A stretch of DNA of 64,000 bases from an uncultured Bacteroidota bacterium (GCA_902515395.1 CABXUL010000004.1:10001-74000), one strand, 5' to 3'. Counted from the stretch's first letter, positions 52,880 through 62,305 are shown. Numbers and translations: made by a program. The notes: generated by a model not told the origin, from the letters alone.

Positions 52880-53887
52880 ATGAGTAAATCTAAATTGGAG
52901 TATATTTGGTTGGATGGTTATTTGCCTACCGCCAATTTACGAGGCAAAACAAAAATAGTATCTGATTTCGGAGGAAAACTTGAAGACTGCCCTTTGTGGT
53001 CGTTTGATGGTTCTTCAACTCAACAAGCTGAAGGCAGTTCCTCAGATTGTCTATTAAAACCCGTGGCATTATTTCCTGATCCTGATAGAAAAGATGGGTA
53101 CTTAGTTATGACTGAGGTTTTAAATGCAGATGGTACCCCACACCTTTCTAACGGTAGAGCAACGATTGACGACGATGACAATGATTTCTGGTTTGGATTT
53201 GAACAAGAGTATTTTTTATGGGACCCTGAAACTAATCTACCAGTTGGTTTTCCAAAAGATCAAACCCCGCAAGGACAGTTCTATTGCTCAGCAGGAGCCA
53301 AAAACGCTTTTGGTAGAGAAATGGTTGAAGAACATTTAGACCAATGTTTAGAAGCTGGGATCAATGTTGAGGGTATCAATGGAGAGGTCGCAGCTGGTCA
53401 ATGGGAATACCAATGTTTTTCAAAAGGAGCTAAGGAAGCAGGAGATCAAATGTGGATTTCTAGATATTTACTTGAACGCCTTGGTGAAAAGTATGGATTG
53501 GCTATCAATTGGCACCCAAAACCACTTGGAGCAACTGACTGGAACGGATCAGGTATGCACGCCAACTTTTCAAATGAAACTTTAAGGACATGTGGTTCAA
53601 AAGAAACATACGAAAAAATATGTGAGGCTTTTCGTCCAGTAGTTGATGAACATATTGCTGTTTATGGTGCAGACAATGATCAGCGTTTAACAGGTGAACA
53701 TGAGACACAATCGATTACTGAGTTTAGTTTTGGTGTTTCTGACCGAGGAGCATCCATAAGAATTCCAATTATGACTGTTGAGCAAGGCTGGAAAGGATGG
53801 TTAGAAGACAGAAGACCTGCTTCAAATGGTGATCCTTACAAAATAGCTGGGATAATTATCAAAACCGTAAAATCTGCTAAAGTTTAA
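52880..53887 (+). CDS. Glutamine synthetase, type II (eukaryotic-like)
   Basis: YIWLDGYLPTANLRGKTKIVSDFGGKLEDCPLWSFDGSSTQQAEGSSSDCLLKPVALFPDP, FGFEQEYFLWD, NWHPKPLGATDWNGSGMHANFS. Confidence 0.93.
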   Translation: MSKSKLEYIWLDGYLPTANLRGKTKIVSDFGGKLEDCPLWSFDGSSTQQAEGSSSDCLLKPVALFPDPDRKDGYLVMTEVLNADGTPHLSNGRATIDDDDNDFWFGFEQEYFLWDPETNLPVGFPKDQTPQGQFYCSAGAKNAFGREMVEEHLDQCLEAGINVEGINGEVAAGQWEYQCFSKGAKEAGDQMWISRYLLERLGEKYGLAINWHPKPLGATDWNGSGMHANFSNETLRTCGSKETYEKICEAFRPVVDEHIAVYGADNDQRLTGEHETQSITEFSFGVSDRGASIRIPIMTVEQGWKGWLEDRRPASNGDPYKIAGIIIKTVKSAKV

Positions 53888-53911
53888 TTTTATTTTTTAA
53901 GAAGAGGTATC

Positions 53912-53937
53912 AAATCCCGCTTATTGCGGGATTTTTT
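53912..53937 (+). terminator. Rho-independent terminator after glutamine synthetase
   Basis: AATCCCGC-TTATT-GCGGGATT followed by TTTT. Confidence 0.85.
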
Positions 53938-53939
53938 AT

Positions 53940-54893
53940 TTAAAGAATTAATGGTAAAAGGAATAATCCATAAAGAATAATAAGAATTAATCCATCTCTA
54001 AATGACAAACGGTAACTCTTTGGTAAAAAAACTAGGGGTAGAATTATAAAAGAAATCCCTAGCATCCATAATACGTCATTGCTTAATAAGCCCGGGTCTT
54101 CAACTGATAAGGGATGAATCATGGCTGTAATACCTAACACTGCCATTAAGTTAAATATATTGGAACCAACCAAATTACCAATAGAAATTGCCTTTTCTTT
54201 ATTCATAATTGCAATAATTGATGCGGTAAGTTCGGGAATACTAGTTCCCAAAGACACAATAGAAACACTGATAATTCTCTCACTAACTCCCATACTCTCT
54301 GCCAAACTCACAGCACCTTTAATCAAAGTTTCAGAGCCTAACCAAAGTGAAAAACCACCTAGTAAAAGGAAACTCACCGTCTTCTTAATTGACAATACCT
54401 GTTGAATATCATTATTCTCATCCAAATCGGTATTCCTTTGGAATTTGATTAGATAAATAATAAAAAATATTAATAAAATGAACATAAAAGCTCCTTCTCT
54501 AGAATCAAGTTTATTATCTATTACAATTAAATAATAAAAAAGTACAGATGATAGGATCATCATTGGCCAATCAGTTTTATGAAAACTCTTTGGAACACTC
54601 ATAGGAGATATTATTGCAGTTAATCCAAGAACCAGTCCTATATTAGCGATATTAGAACCGACTACATTTCCCAATGCGAAATCAGGGTGGCCAGATAAGG
54701 CAGCTTGAATACTGACAATTAATTCTGGAGCTGAAGTTGCAAATGAAACTACTGTCATTCCAATTACAATTTTAGATATTGAAAAGTTGAGTGATAATGA
54801 AACAGATGCTCGCATTAACCAGTCACCTCCTTTAATTAATAAAAAAATTCCAATAGCAATTGCTATTATTGACATGTAAGAAAATTTGAGCAA
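53940..54893 (-). CDS. Calcium/sodium antiporter (CaCA superfamily, YrbG-like)
   Basis: Two inverted repeats: SFATSAPELIVSIQAALSGHPDFALGNVVGSNIANIGLVLG and SLGTSIPELTASIIAIMNKEKAISIGNLVGSNIFNLMAVLG. Confidence 0.95.
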   Translation of the reverse strand: MLKFSYMSIIAIAIGIFLLIKGGDWLMRASVSLSLNFSISKIVIGMTVVSFATSAPELIVSIQAALSGHPDFALGNVVGSNIANIGLVLGLTAIISPMSVPKSFHKTDWPMMILSSVLFYYLIVIDNKLDSREGAFMFILLIFFIIYLIKFQRNTDLDENNDIQQVLSIKKTVSFLLLGGFSLWLGSETLIKGAVSLAESMGVSERIISVSIVSLGTSIPELTASIIAIMNKEKAISIGNLVGSNIFNLMAVLGITAMIHPLSVEDPGLLSNDVLWMLGISFIILPLVFLPKSYRLSFRDGLILIILYGLFLLPLIL

Positions 54894-55125
54894 AGATAGT
54901 ATTTACACGACAAATAAAAATTTTATTAATTAAGAAAAATAGATAGAAATTATGAGACCTAAATGTTTTGGAAATGCCCTTATAAAGGAAGCTAGAGTGT
55001 CATAAAAGGCTTATTAAAGCTGTATAAAAATAGTTTCTACTAAATAATTTGATTAAATATAATTTGCTATTTTGAAGCTAATTAAGTCTTTATTTTTTAA
55101 AAAATATTGAATTACAAATTCTAGT

Positions 55126-55650
55126 TTACGAAGCTAAATCCAAGTCAGAACGATTCATTTTGGTCTCGTCTTTTTCAATAGCCACATAATATTTTAATTT
55201 TTCATCCAAATTATAAATAGGCAAAATTGTGATTTGACATAAATAAAGCTCACCACTTCTTCTGTAGTTAATGATAGAACCACTATAAGTATGGTTATAT
55301 GCAAGATTTTCTCTTAATTGTTTTTTTACAATTGCTGAAGTCTTTTCTCCTTGAAGAAAAGAAGGCTTTTTACCAATTGCAAATTTTTTGGTGTAACCAG
55401 TCATATTTTTAAATCCATCATTAACCCAAAGTATATTTTGACTTACATCTGTTAAGACTAAAGCATCATAATCAAATTGGTAGATCTTATTTGTTAATTC
55501 AGAAGTATAACAGTCTTTTAGCATTGATCCAATATAAGAAACATCATTATTTTTTCTAAAATCCTTAATTAAACCATTATAATTTTCCAAATGATAATTA
55601 AAGCTTGCTATTGGTGAGATAATTCTATTATTTTTTTTCATGGATGGCAT
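55126..55650 (-). CDS. Stand-alone PAS domain protein, LOV-like but lacking the photoactive Cys
   Basis: VNDGFKNMTGYTKKFAIGKKPSFLQGEKTSAIVKKQLRENLAYNHTYSGSIINYRRSGELYLCQITILPIYN aligns by eye to LOV (GxNCRFLQ...NYRKDG). Confidence 0.8.
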   Translation of the reverse strand: MPSMKKNNRIISPIASFNYHLENYNGLIKDFRKNNDVSYIGSMLKDCYTSELTNKIYQFDYDALVLTDVSQNILWVNDGFKNMTGYTKKFAIGKKPSFLQGEKTSAIVKKQLRENLAYNHTYSGSIINYRRSGELYLCQITILPIYNLDEKLKYYVAIEKDETKMNRSDLDLAS

Positions 55651-55838
55651 ACTATAAAGTAATAAGTAAATATAATACTCATTTTTATATCAAGCTAATA
55701 CCTTTAAAAAAATTTTTAATCATAAAATTTAAGTAATTTTCAATTTAAATATTTACAAACAAAATAGTATCTATAAACCTAGATTTAATAAAATTAAAAA
55801 AAGAAACCTTTTCTGTTTATATTTTCTATATTAGTTTA

Positions 55839-56045
55839 GTGAAAATTTTTGTAACTAATCAGAATAAGTCAGAGAGAGTAACACGTTTTATAATCTCTAT
55901 TTTTTTAATACCGGCGCCTTTTGTTTTCGATTGCAATATCTTTTCAATTTCTCAATTTTCTGCAGGTGTTATTTTACTTTTTAATGCTCTTTCAGGCATT
56001 TGTGTTATATATCGACTTTTTGGAGTGAATACTTGTAAATTTTAA
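55839..56045 (+). CDS. DUF2892/YgaP-TM-like small membrane protein
   Basis: 68 aa; NQNKSERVTRFIISIFLIPAPFVF...FNALSGICVIYRLFGVNTCKF; GTG start. Confidence 0.7.
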   Translation: MKIFVTNQNKSERVTRFIISIFLIPAPFVFDCNIFSISQFSAGVILLFNALSGICVIYRLFGVNTCKF

Positions 56046-56065
56046 CCCAAAAAATATCGTTTGAT

Positions 56066-57280
56066 TTATAAGCGATTGTTCACAATATTATTAAATATAG
56101 ATCCAAAAGTGTAGCTGAGTCCAATCGAAATTCGGTTTTGAAAATTAGTAGATATTTGCCTTTGCCTAAGTAATAAATCCTCTACTGATGCCTCACCCTT
56201 GGGTAAACTAATTTGATCTCTAATAAACCTGAAGTAGGCAGAAATTCTTAATGAGAGTCCACGAACTATTCTTAAATTAATGCTGTTGTTTAATGTAAGT
56301 CTATTTTGTTCTGGTAAATCTAAAAATTGGGATGCAACTAAATAGGAATATATACTCCCCCACTTTTCTCTAAACCTTAGATTTAAAGTTAGAGAATGAT
56401 TAAATATTTTCTGGTCTTCAAATTCATAGATCGTCTCCTCAATGTAATTATAAATATTATAACCCAATTTGTAAGCTAAAGTTACTTCTCGAGTCAAAAC
56501 CTGATTGTAAGGAATAAAATTATACTCTAAAGCTGGTGAAATGTAAATTTGAGAATTAAGGTTTCTAAATGTATCTTTTGTATAAGAAGAAAAAAATCCT
56601 GTAGAAAAATGATTCGAAATACTACGAACTAAACTCCCAGAAAAATAGATCCTTTCTCTTTCACTACTATAATTTTGTTCTCCTCCAGAAAAAAACTTGA
56701 TTGAGCGGTCCAATTCAAAATCAGATCTTAAACGCCAAATATCAGTAACTCGATCTATGTCAAATCCTAAATTAAATTCTTCCTCATTAATACTTTGCTC
56801 ATTTTCTAAATTAAACGAACCAAAAACTTCAAAAACCCAATTTTTCCAGGTATCAATTTTTTTCTGATCAGTTATTGTTTTCTCATTAGTGAAATTTACG
56901 TCTATTTCATTTTGATAATCTGTATTTGATAAAAATGAAGCCATTCCTAACTTATAGGTATTTAATAAAATTTCTCTTGACTTATTTAGGCTAATATTTT
57001 GAGGTATTACAGCATTAATTTTATTCTCTTTGTTGATGAAATTATTTTTTCCATTAAAATTAAATGTATAATTCCTTCCACCACTAGCATTTGTAATTTC
57101 AAAAACAAAAACTTCTATATCGGAAAGTGACATGTCCCTTACATAATCAAAAAAAAGAGTATTCTGTTTTAAAAAGTCATCATCGCAGCGACAACTTAAA
57201 AAAACTTTGATTTTTTGATTTTGTCCAAAAATCTGAACAAAAACAAAAAAAATTAAAACAAAAAAATATCTTTTTTTCAT
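56066..57280 (-). CDS. Exported two-part envelope protein: conserved N-terminal domain plus beta-barrel-like C-terminus
   Basis: Signal peptide; VFLSCRCDDDFLKQNTLFFDYVRDMSLSDIEVFVFEITNASGGRNYTFNFNG then strand-rich C-terminus ending SIGLSYTFGSIFNNIVNNRL. Confidence 0.65.
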   Translation of the reverse strand: MKKRYFFVLIFFVFVQIFGQNQKIKVFLSCRCDDDFLKQNTLFFDYVRDMSLSDIEVFVFEITNASGGRNYTFNFNGKNNFINKENKINAVIPQNISLNKSREILLNTYKLGMASFLSNTDYQNEIDVNFTNEKTITDQKKIDTWKNWVFEVFGSFNLENEQSINEEEFNLGFDIDRVTDIWRLRSDFELDRSIKFFSGGEQNYSSERERIYFSGSLVRSISNHFSTGFFSSYTKDTFRNLNSQIYISPALEYNFIPYNQVLTREVTLAYKLGYNIYNYIEETIYEFEDQKIFNHSLTLNLRFREKWGSIYSYLVASQFLDLPEQNRLTLNNSINLRIVRGLSLRISAYFRFIRDQISLPKGEASVEDLLLRQRQISTNFQNRISIGLSYTFGSIFNNIVNNRL

Positions 57281-57446
57281 GCTCATTCTCATTCAAAATT
57301 AGTAAATGAAATTGTTTTTAATGTATTTAATCATTCAAGTAAGTTTATATTTACATCTAAATGAAAAAGTTTGTTCTTATTTAAATTACATTTCATAAAT
57401 ATTTTTTTGTAGTTGTATGTTTACTGATTACCGCGCTTAATATCAA

Positions 57447-57599
57447 ATGAAAGATCTAAATAGCCTTAATAAACACATTTGCAATAGTTGTGGCGAAGAA
57501 ATAGACTTTATTTGGTATAGCAGTATATACAATAATAGTCCATATGCAAGATTATGTATTCTTTGTAGAAATGAAATAATTGAGGATTTATATAATTAA
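57447..57599 (+). CDS. 50-aa C4 zinc-finger microprotein (DksA/TraR-finger-like)
   Basis: ATG at 57447 translates to MKDLNSLNKHICNSCGEEIDFIWYSSIYNNSPYARLCILCRNEIIEDLYN*; absent from the supplied ORF track; 4 nt upstream of the next CDS. Confidence 0.65.
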   Translation: MKDLNSLNKHICNSCGEEIDFIWYSSIYNNSPYARLCILCRNEIIEDLYN

Positions 57600-57603
57600 T
57601 AAT

Positions 57604-57954
57604 ATGAGGTTAGGTTTGTCAATTTTTTCAGGTGTATCTTTTATTTTTTTTGGTTTAGCCTGTTTTTTTAGTAATGTATTCATCAATGAATTTTATAGAT
57701 ATGGTTTGTCTGAATACATAAAAATTGTTGGGTTTTTTCAATTGTTGGGTGGAATGGGTTGCATTTTTGGAGTATTTTATAAAAGATTATTAATTATATC
57801 ATCCTTGGGACTTAGTATTATGATGCTTTTAGGTGTTGCAGTTAGAATTAAAATTAATGATACGTTTATTCAAACTTTACCTGCCATCTTATATTTAGTT
57901 ATTAATTCAATTATCTTTCTAGATATAATTACGAAAGAAATAAATAAATCTTAA
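57604..57954 (+). CDS. DoxX-like four-TM membrane protein
   Basis: MRLGLSIFSGVSFIFFGLACFF...IKIVGFFQLLGGMGCIFGVF...; ATG 57604 preferred over the track's 57580 TTG. Confidence 0.6.
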   Translation: MRLGLSIFSGVSFIFFGLACFFSNVFINEFYRYGLSEYIKIVGFFQLLGGMGCIFGVFYKRLLIISSLGLSIMMLLGVAVRIKINDTFIQTLPAILYLVINSIIFLDIITKEINKS

Positions 57955-58019
57955 AATCATATTGAGTATTTGATCGTTTTTAAAATTGGTATATTGTTCT
58001 GCTAATCAAATCAGTAGAA

Positions 58020-58472
58020 ATGAAAAAAATAACTTTAACATTTATCACAACATTTGGAATACTTTTTTCATTAAAATCTCAAAGCGACCTCAAATTCGAT
58101 CATCAAGCGTTGCCTGTAAATAATTTAAAAATTACTGGGGATTTTTATAGAGATATTCTTGGCTTTAAAGATATTCCAACCTTAGTAGGCACAAAATATA
58201 CTCACAGATGGCTAGCTAATTATGAGGGTAAAGAAATCCATCTGATTTTCTCTGATGAAGAAATTCAAAAAACACCAAAACAAATACATATGGCTTTCAG
58301 CCCTGTAGATTTTGATAAATTTATTGATCATTTAAAAAAAAATAATGTTTTGTTTACTAATTATAAATTAGAGGTTGGTGTTGTTCAGGTTAGAAAAGAT
58401 GGAATAAAACAAGTTTGGTTGAAGGATCCTCAGGGATATTGGATTGAAATAAATTCAACAAATCAAAATTGA
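58020..58472 (+). CDS. Exported VOC (glyoxalase-like) family protein
   Basis: Signal peptide MKKITLTFITTFGILFSLKSQS; KFDHQALPVNNLKITGDFYRDILGFKDIP...QVWLKDPQGYWIEIN. Confidence 0.8.
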   Translation: MKKITLTFITTFGILFSLKSQSDLKFDHQALPVNNLKITGDFYRDILGFKDIPTLVGTKYTHRWLANYEGKEIHLIFSDEEIQKTPKQIHMAFSPVDFDKFIDHLKKNNVLFTNYKLEVGVVQVRKDGIKQVWLKDPQGYWIEINSTNQN

Positions 58473-58517
58473 TTCTTAAAAAAAAGAAGTGATTATTTTA
58501 TATTTCAGCAATCGTAA

Positions 58518-59258
58518 ATGATTTACCTGCACAAAATACTGCCTCTTTTGGTAATGCCTTTGATGGTACTTTTCTTATCGATCTTTTTGGGTACTTATTT
58601 TAAAAAGAAAAAAGTTATCTACTCTTCATTAATTCTTTTTTATATTATATCAACACCTTTTTTTGCAGATAATTTTTTTAAAGTAGTCGAAGGTCAATAT
58701 AATAAATTACAAATAGAAAAAATAAGTGAAGTTGATGCAATCGTAGTATTAGGTGGTTCTTTAAGAATAAATGAGCTTAAAAGTAATTATAATATTGAGT
58801 GGGGAGATGCAGACAGATTTTTTGGAGGATTAAAACTTTACAAGGAAAAAAAATCAAAACAAATTGTTTTTACTGGAGGTAAAATGCCATATAATTTAAC
58901 TAAACTATCAGAGGGAGATGTTTTAAAAAAATATGCCATTGAATACGGAATAAACGCTGACGATATCTATGTAACAAAGGAAGCTCTAAATACTTTTGAA
59001 GAATCTAAAGCTGTTCATGAATTACTAGGAGAAAATAAAAGCATTATACTTGTAACCTCAGCATTTCACATGAAAAGAGCAAAAAAAATATTTCAGCAAA
59101 TGGGATTTAATGTTATCACTTATAAAGTTGATTATAAAACTCCCCCTACAGTCAAAGTAAATTTCATAAATTTTATACCCTCGGCAATTTCCCTTTATAA
59201 AACTGAAATAGGGTTTAGAGAAATTTTAGGTAGATTGTATTATAATTTACTATTATAA
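58518..59258 (+). CDS. YdcF/DUF218 family envelope protein
   Basis: DAIVVLGGSLRINE...GGLKLYKEKKSKQIVFTGG...LNTFEESKAVHELLGENKSIILVTSAFHMKRAKKIFQQMGFNVITY. Confidence 0.9.
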   Translation: MIYLHKILPLLVMPLMVLFLSIFLGTYFKKKKVIYSSLILFYIISTPFFADNFFKVVEGQYNKLQIEKISEVDAIVVLGGSLRINELKSNYNIEWGDADRFFGGLKLYKEKKSKQIVFTGGKMPYNLTKLSEGDVLKKYAIEYGINADDIYVTKEALNTFEESKAVHELLGENKSIILVTSAFHMKRAKKIFQQMGFNVITYKVDYKTPPTVKVNFINFIPSAISLYKTEIGFREILGRLYYNLLL

Positions 59259-59434
59259 GAGTAAAATCTAAAGGTTGAATTATATAAAAAAAACACTGAG
59301 TTAGTATACTAAAATATCGATATATTTAGGGTGTGAAAAAAGTAGTTTACAACCCATATTGTAGTACAAGGTGTAGGACACCCTTATTAACAATAGCCGT
59401 TGTAGAGGGCTAAACAATTGATTCACAGCATATA

Positions 59435-59508
59435 GGCCTCGTAGCATAACTGAATAGTGCACTTGATTACGGCTCAAGAGGTTGGGAGTTTGAATCTCTC
59501 CGAGGTCA
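59435..59508 (+). tRNA. tRNA-Arg(ACG)
   Basis: GGCCTCGTAGCATAACTGAATAGTGCACTTGATTACGGCTCAAGAGGTTGGGAGTTTGAATCTCTCCGAGGTCA folds to a 74-nt cloverleaf: 7-bp acceptor, 4-bp D, 5-bp anticodon, 5-bp T stem; anticodon ACG. Confidence 0.93.
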
Positions 59509-59604
59509 CTATTAAATATTGGGTACAAATTCATATTAGTCTTTTTATCATTAAGATCATTTATATTTAAAATCCAAAAAGGTGTTTAAAAAGTCCCCAA
59601 GTAA

Positions 59605-61149
59605 TCAGTGAAATATAATATGTAATATTATAAGTGACAAGAGCATAAATAAACCAATTCGTGATATTTTTTTTGAGCCCGATTTAAATAGTTTTAAAGG
59701 GTTTTTAAAATTAGTTTTTGACAAAATGTAAATCAGAAAAAAACCTAACAAAATCATCCACATTGCCCTTACAAAATAATTCATCTCTGGGAAAAAAGAT
59801 TTGAATAGAAATTGAAAAACAATAGTTGATAAAAAAGTGGCCAATGTGACCTTATGATTCGGAGCTACCAAGAAAATAGCTGCGCAGATAATCACTACAA
59901 TACCACAATTAATAAAATAGCGAAGCTCATTAAGAGTATGGGTAAAGGCAGCATTAGGGTCAGAAAACTTAAGATAAAGTAGTAATACTCCGACTGTAAC
60001 CCCTGTAACAAAACTAAATAAAATTGCTCGTCTTCCAGCCTCAACTATTTGTTTATCAGAGGCTCCATTATTAAGATATTCTTTGTAAATATCAATCGAC
60101 CATAAGGTAGCCACGGAATTAAATGTAGAATCCACAGTACTCATTATTGAAGCAAATAGACCACAAAGCACCAAACCTTTTGCTCCTATTGGAAGGTAGG
60201 TATTTACAAGATAAGGAAATGACATATCAGGATCAGAGAGACCATTCTCTCCCAATATTCCGAATAAAGCAATACCTGGTACGATGATAATTATAGCCAT
60301 AACATATTTCATTAGTCCCCCGACCATTAGACCAATTTGAGCATGTCTAATATTTTTGGAAGCCAGCGATCGCTGAACAATCGATTGATTTGCGCACCAA
60401 TAATTTATATTCAATAAGAAAAGACCGAAAATATGAGTCCATGGTAACTTTTCGTGATCCCAGGGAAGATGAAGATGCATCAGTTTTGGTGTCTTGATAT
60501 ATAATTGAGACCAGCCACCCAAATGGTGGATTGCCATTAGTAATACAACTAGTCCACCAGATAATAAAACTATAAACTGGATGATATCTGTACGAACCAC
60601 AGCACTAAGTCCACCGAGATAAGTGTATATGGCTGAAAATAATCCTAGTAATAAAATCAATATAGTAATTCTGGTAAGCCTATCCTCATGCAATATTGAT
60701 AAATACTCTGCAAAAACAACATCAGCTGCGTAAGCCCCCCAAAAGAGTGCTGCTCCAATGGTAATAGTTGAAAACAATGAAATATTCGCCAAGGAATAAA
60801 TTAAAGCCACGTTTTCACCAAGACGTTTTTTGATGAATTGAGTAATAGTTATAATCTTATCTTTAAGGTAATAAGGAATAAAAATAAAAGATGCCAATAG
60901 AATGCCTTGAACAGCATTTATTTCCAAACTAGCTTGAGCCAACCCATAAAGGTAAGCTGATCCCATCATCCCTATAAATTGATAACCTCCGACATTAGTT
61001 GCAATTGTAGAAAAGGCAATTGAAGGCCATCTTAAACTTCTAGAACTTAAAAAATATTCTTCACTGGTTAGCTCTTTTTTTTGCCCTCCTGATATCGCAG
61101 CCATCATGACTAATAAGAAGTATGCAACAACTATTAATAAATCAATCAT
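59605..61149 (-). CDS. Sodium:solute symporter (SSS family)
   Basis: About 13 TM; SSRSLRWPSIAFSTIATNVGGYQFIG...YTYLGGLSAVVRTDIIQF...MSTVDSTFNSVATLWSIDIYKEYL. Start MIDLLIVVAYFLL preferred. Confidence 0.93.
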   Translation of the reverse strand: MIDLLIVVAYFLLVMMAAISGGQKKELTSEEYFLSSRSLRWPSIAFSTIATNVGGYQFIGMMGSAYLYGLAQASLEINAVQGILLASFIFIPYYLKDKIITITQFIKKRLGENVALIYSLANISLFSTITIGAALFWGAYAADVVFAEYLSILHEDRLTRITILILLLGLFSAIYTYLGGLSAVVRTDIIQFIVLLSGGLVVLLMAIHHLGGWSQLYIKTPKLMHLHLPWDHEKLPWTHIFGLFLLNINYWCANQSIVQRSLASKNIRHAQIGLMVGGLMKYVMAIIIIVPGIALFGILGENGLSDPDMSFPYLVNTYLPIGAKGLVLCGLFASIMSTVDSTFNSVATLWSIDIYKEYLNNGASDKQIVEAGRRAILFSFVTGVTVGVLLLYLKFSDPNAAFTHTLNELRYFINCGIVVIICAAIFLVAPNHKVTLATFLSTIVFQFLFKSFFPEMNYFVRAMWMILLGFFLIYILSKTNFKNPLKLFKSGSKKISRIGLFMLLSLIILHIIFH

Positions 61150-61150
61150 G

Positions 61151-62305
61151 TTAGACCCTAATTCCCTCAGCCAAAGGAGTCTGAGGCGCATTTTTTATTA
61201 CCCTACCCTGCTCTTGAGGCATAGAAAAAGTTTTTAACTTAGGTAGGACCAATTCTGCAAATCTATTACATTCGTCCATGTGAGGATAGCCTGACAAAAT
61301 AAATGACCTTATGCCCATTTCCATGTAGCGATTCAATTTTTCAATGATTTGATCAGGATTCCCTACTAAGGCTGCTCCACATCCGGATCGAGCCTTTCCA
61401 ATACCCGTCCATAAATTAGGTTCAATATAACCATCAGGTGAAGAGTTATCCCTCATTTTTTCTTGACGACTTACACCGTAAGATTTTGCGTCTAGTGAAC
61501 GATCCCTGAGTTCATTCCCCATATCTAAATCAAGTTTAGATATTATACTTTCTGCATATTCGTAAGCCTCCTCTTCTGTCTCTCTTACCACTACATGAAC
61601 ACGAAGTCCGAAGTCAACAGTTCTGTTAAATTTAGCTGCCTTTTCACTCATGTTCTCCATCAAACCTATCAAGTTATCCTCAGTCTCTGGCCACATTAGA
61701 TATACATCACAATGTTCTGCACAAAGCTCTAAAGCTGGTGGAGAGTAACCTCCAAAATACAGCAATGGCCCTCCAATCTGATAGGGTTTGACTGGGTTAG
61801 TTGGTAGTTTAAGATTATAAAAATTCCCGCTGAAATTTATCTCCTCTTTTGTCCAAGCTTGTTTTAAGATTTCAACTACCTCTCTTGAACGGCTATACCT
61901 ATCCTCTGACGGGAGTTTCTCCCCTGGTAAATTAGATGAAATAATGTTTATTGTTAGCCTACCTTCAAGAATATGATCGATAGTGGTTAAAGTCCTGGCC
62001 AACATTGGAGGATGGACTTCACCACATCGAATGGCTGCCAAAATATTGATGTTTTTGGTCATTGGGGACACAGCCGATACAAAGGGGAGAGTATCCTGTC
62101 CAACTTGATAAGATGATGGACACAAAATATTACGGTAACCCAATTTGTCAGCTTTCAATAAAATATTAGAGGTGTTTTCCCAATTACTTTTATATTTCAT
62201 ATTACGCTCTCCCAAATATCTGTCATCACCATCACAAATAGGAGCAAACCATGAGACCTCAGCCCCTTCTAATTTTTCAGATCTTATTTGTATTTTTTTT
62301 GACAT
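61151..62305 (-). CDS. LLM-class flavin-dependent oxidoreductase (SsuD-like)
   Basis: AEVSWFAPICDGDDRYLG, LAAIRCGEVHPPMLARTLTTIDHILEGRLTINIISSNLPGEKL, RYSRSREVVEILKQAWTKEEINFSGNFY, GPLLYFGGYSPPALELCAEHCDVYL. Confidence 0.93.
   Translation of the reverse strand: MSKKIQIRSEKLEGAEVSWFAPICDGDDRYLGERNMKYKSNWENTSNILLKADKLGYRNILCPSSYQVGQDTLPFVSAVSPMTKNINILAAIRCGEVHPPMLARTLTTIDHILEGRLTINIISSNLPGEKLPSEDRYSRSREVVEILKQAWTKEEINFSGNFYNLKLPTNPVKPYQIGGPLLYFGGYSPPALELCAEHCDVYLMWPETEDNLIGLMENMSEKAAKFNRTVDFGLRVHVVVRETEEEAYEYAESIISKLDLDMGNELRDRSLDAKSYGVSRQEKMRDNSSPDGYIEPNLWTGIGKARSGCGAALVGNPDQIIEKLNRYMEMGIRSFILSGYPHMDECNRFAELVLPKLKTFSMPQEQGRVIKNAPQTPLAEGIRV

Noticed and set aside
59301-59534. Minus-strand ORF 59301..59534
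   Set aside because: It spans the tRNA-Arg gene; the translation includes tRNA sequence.
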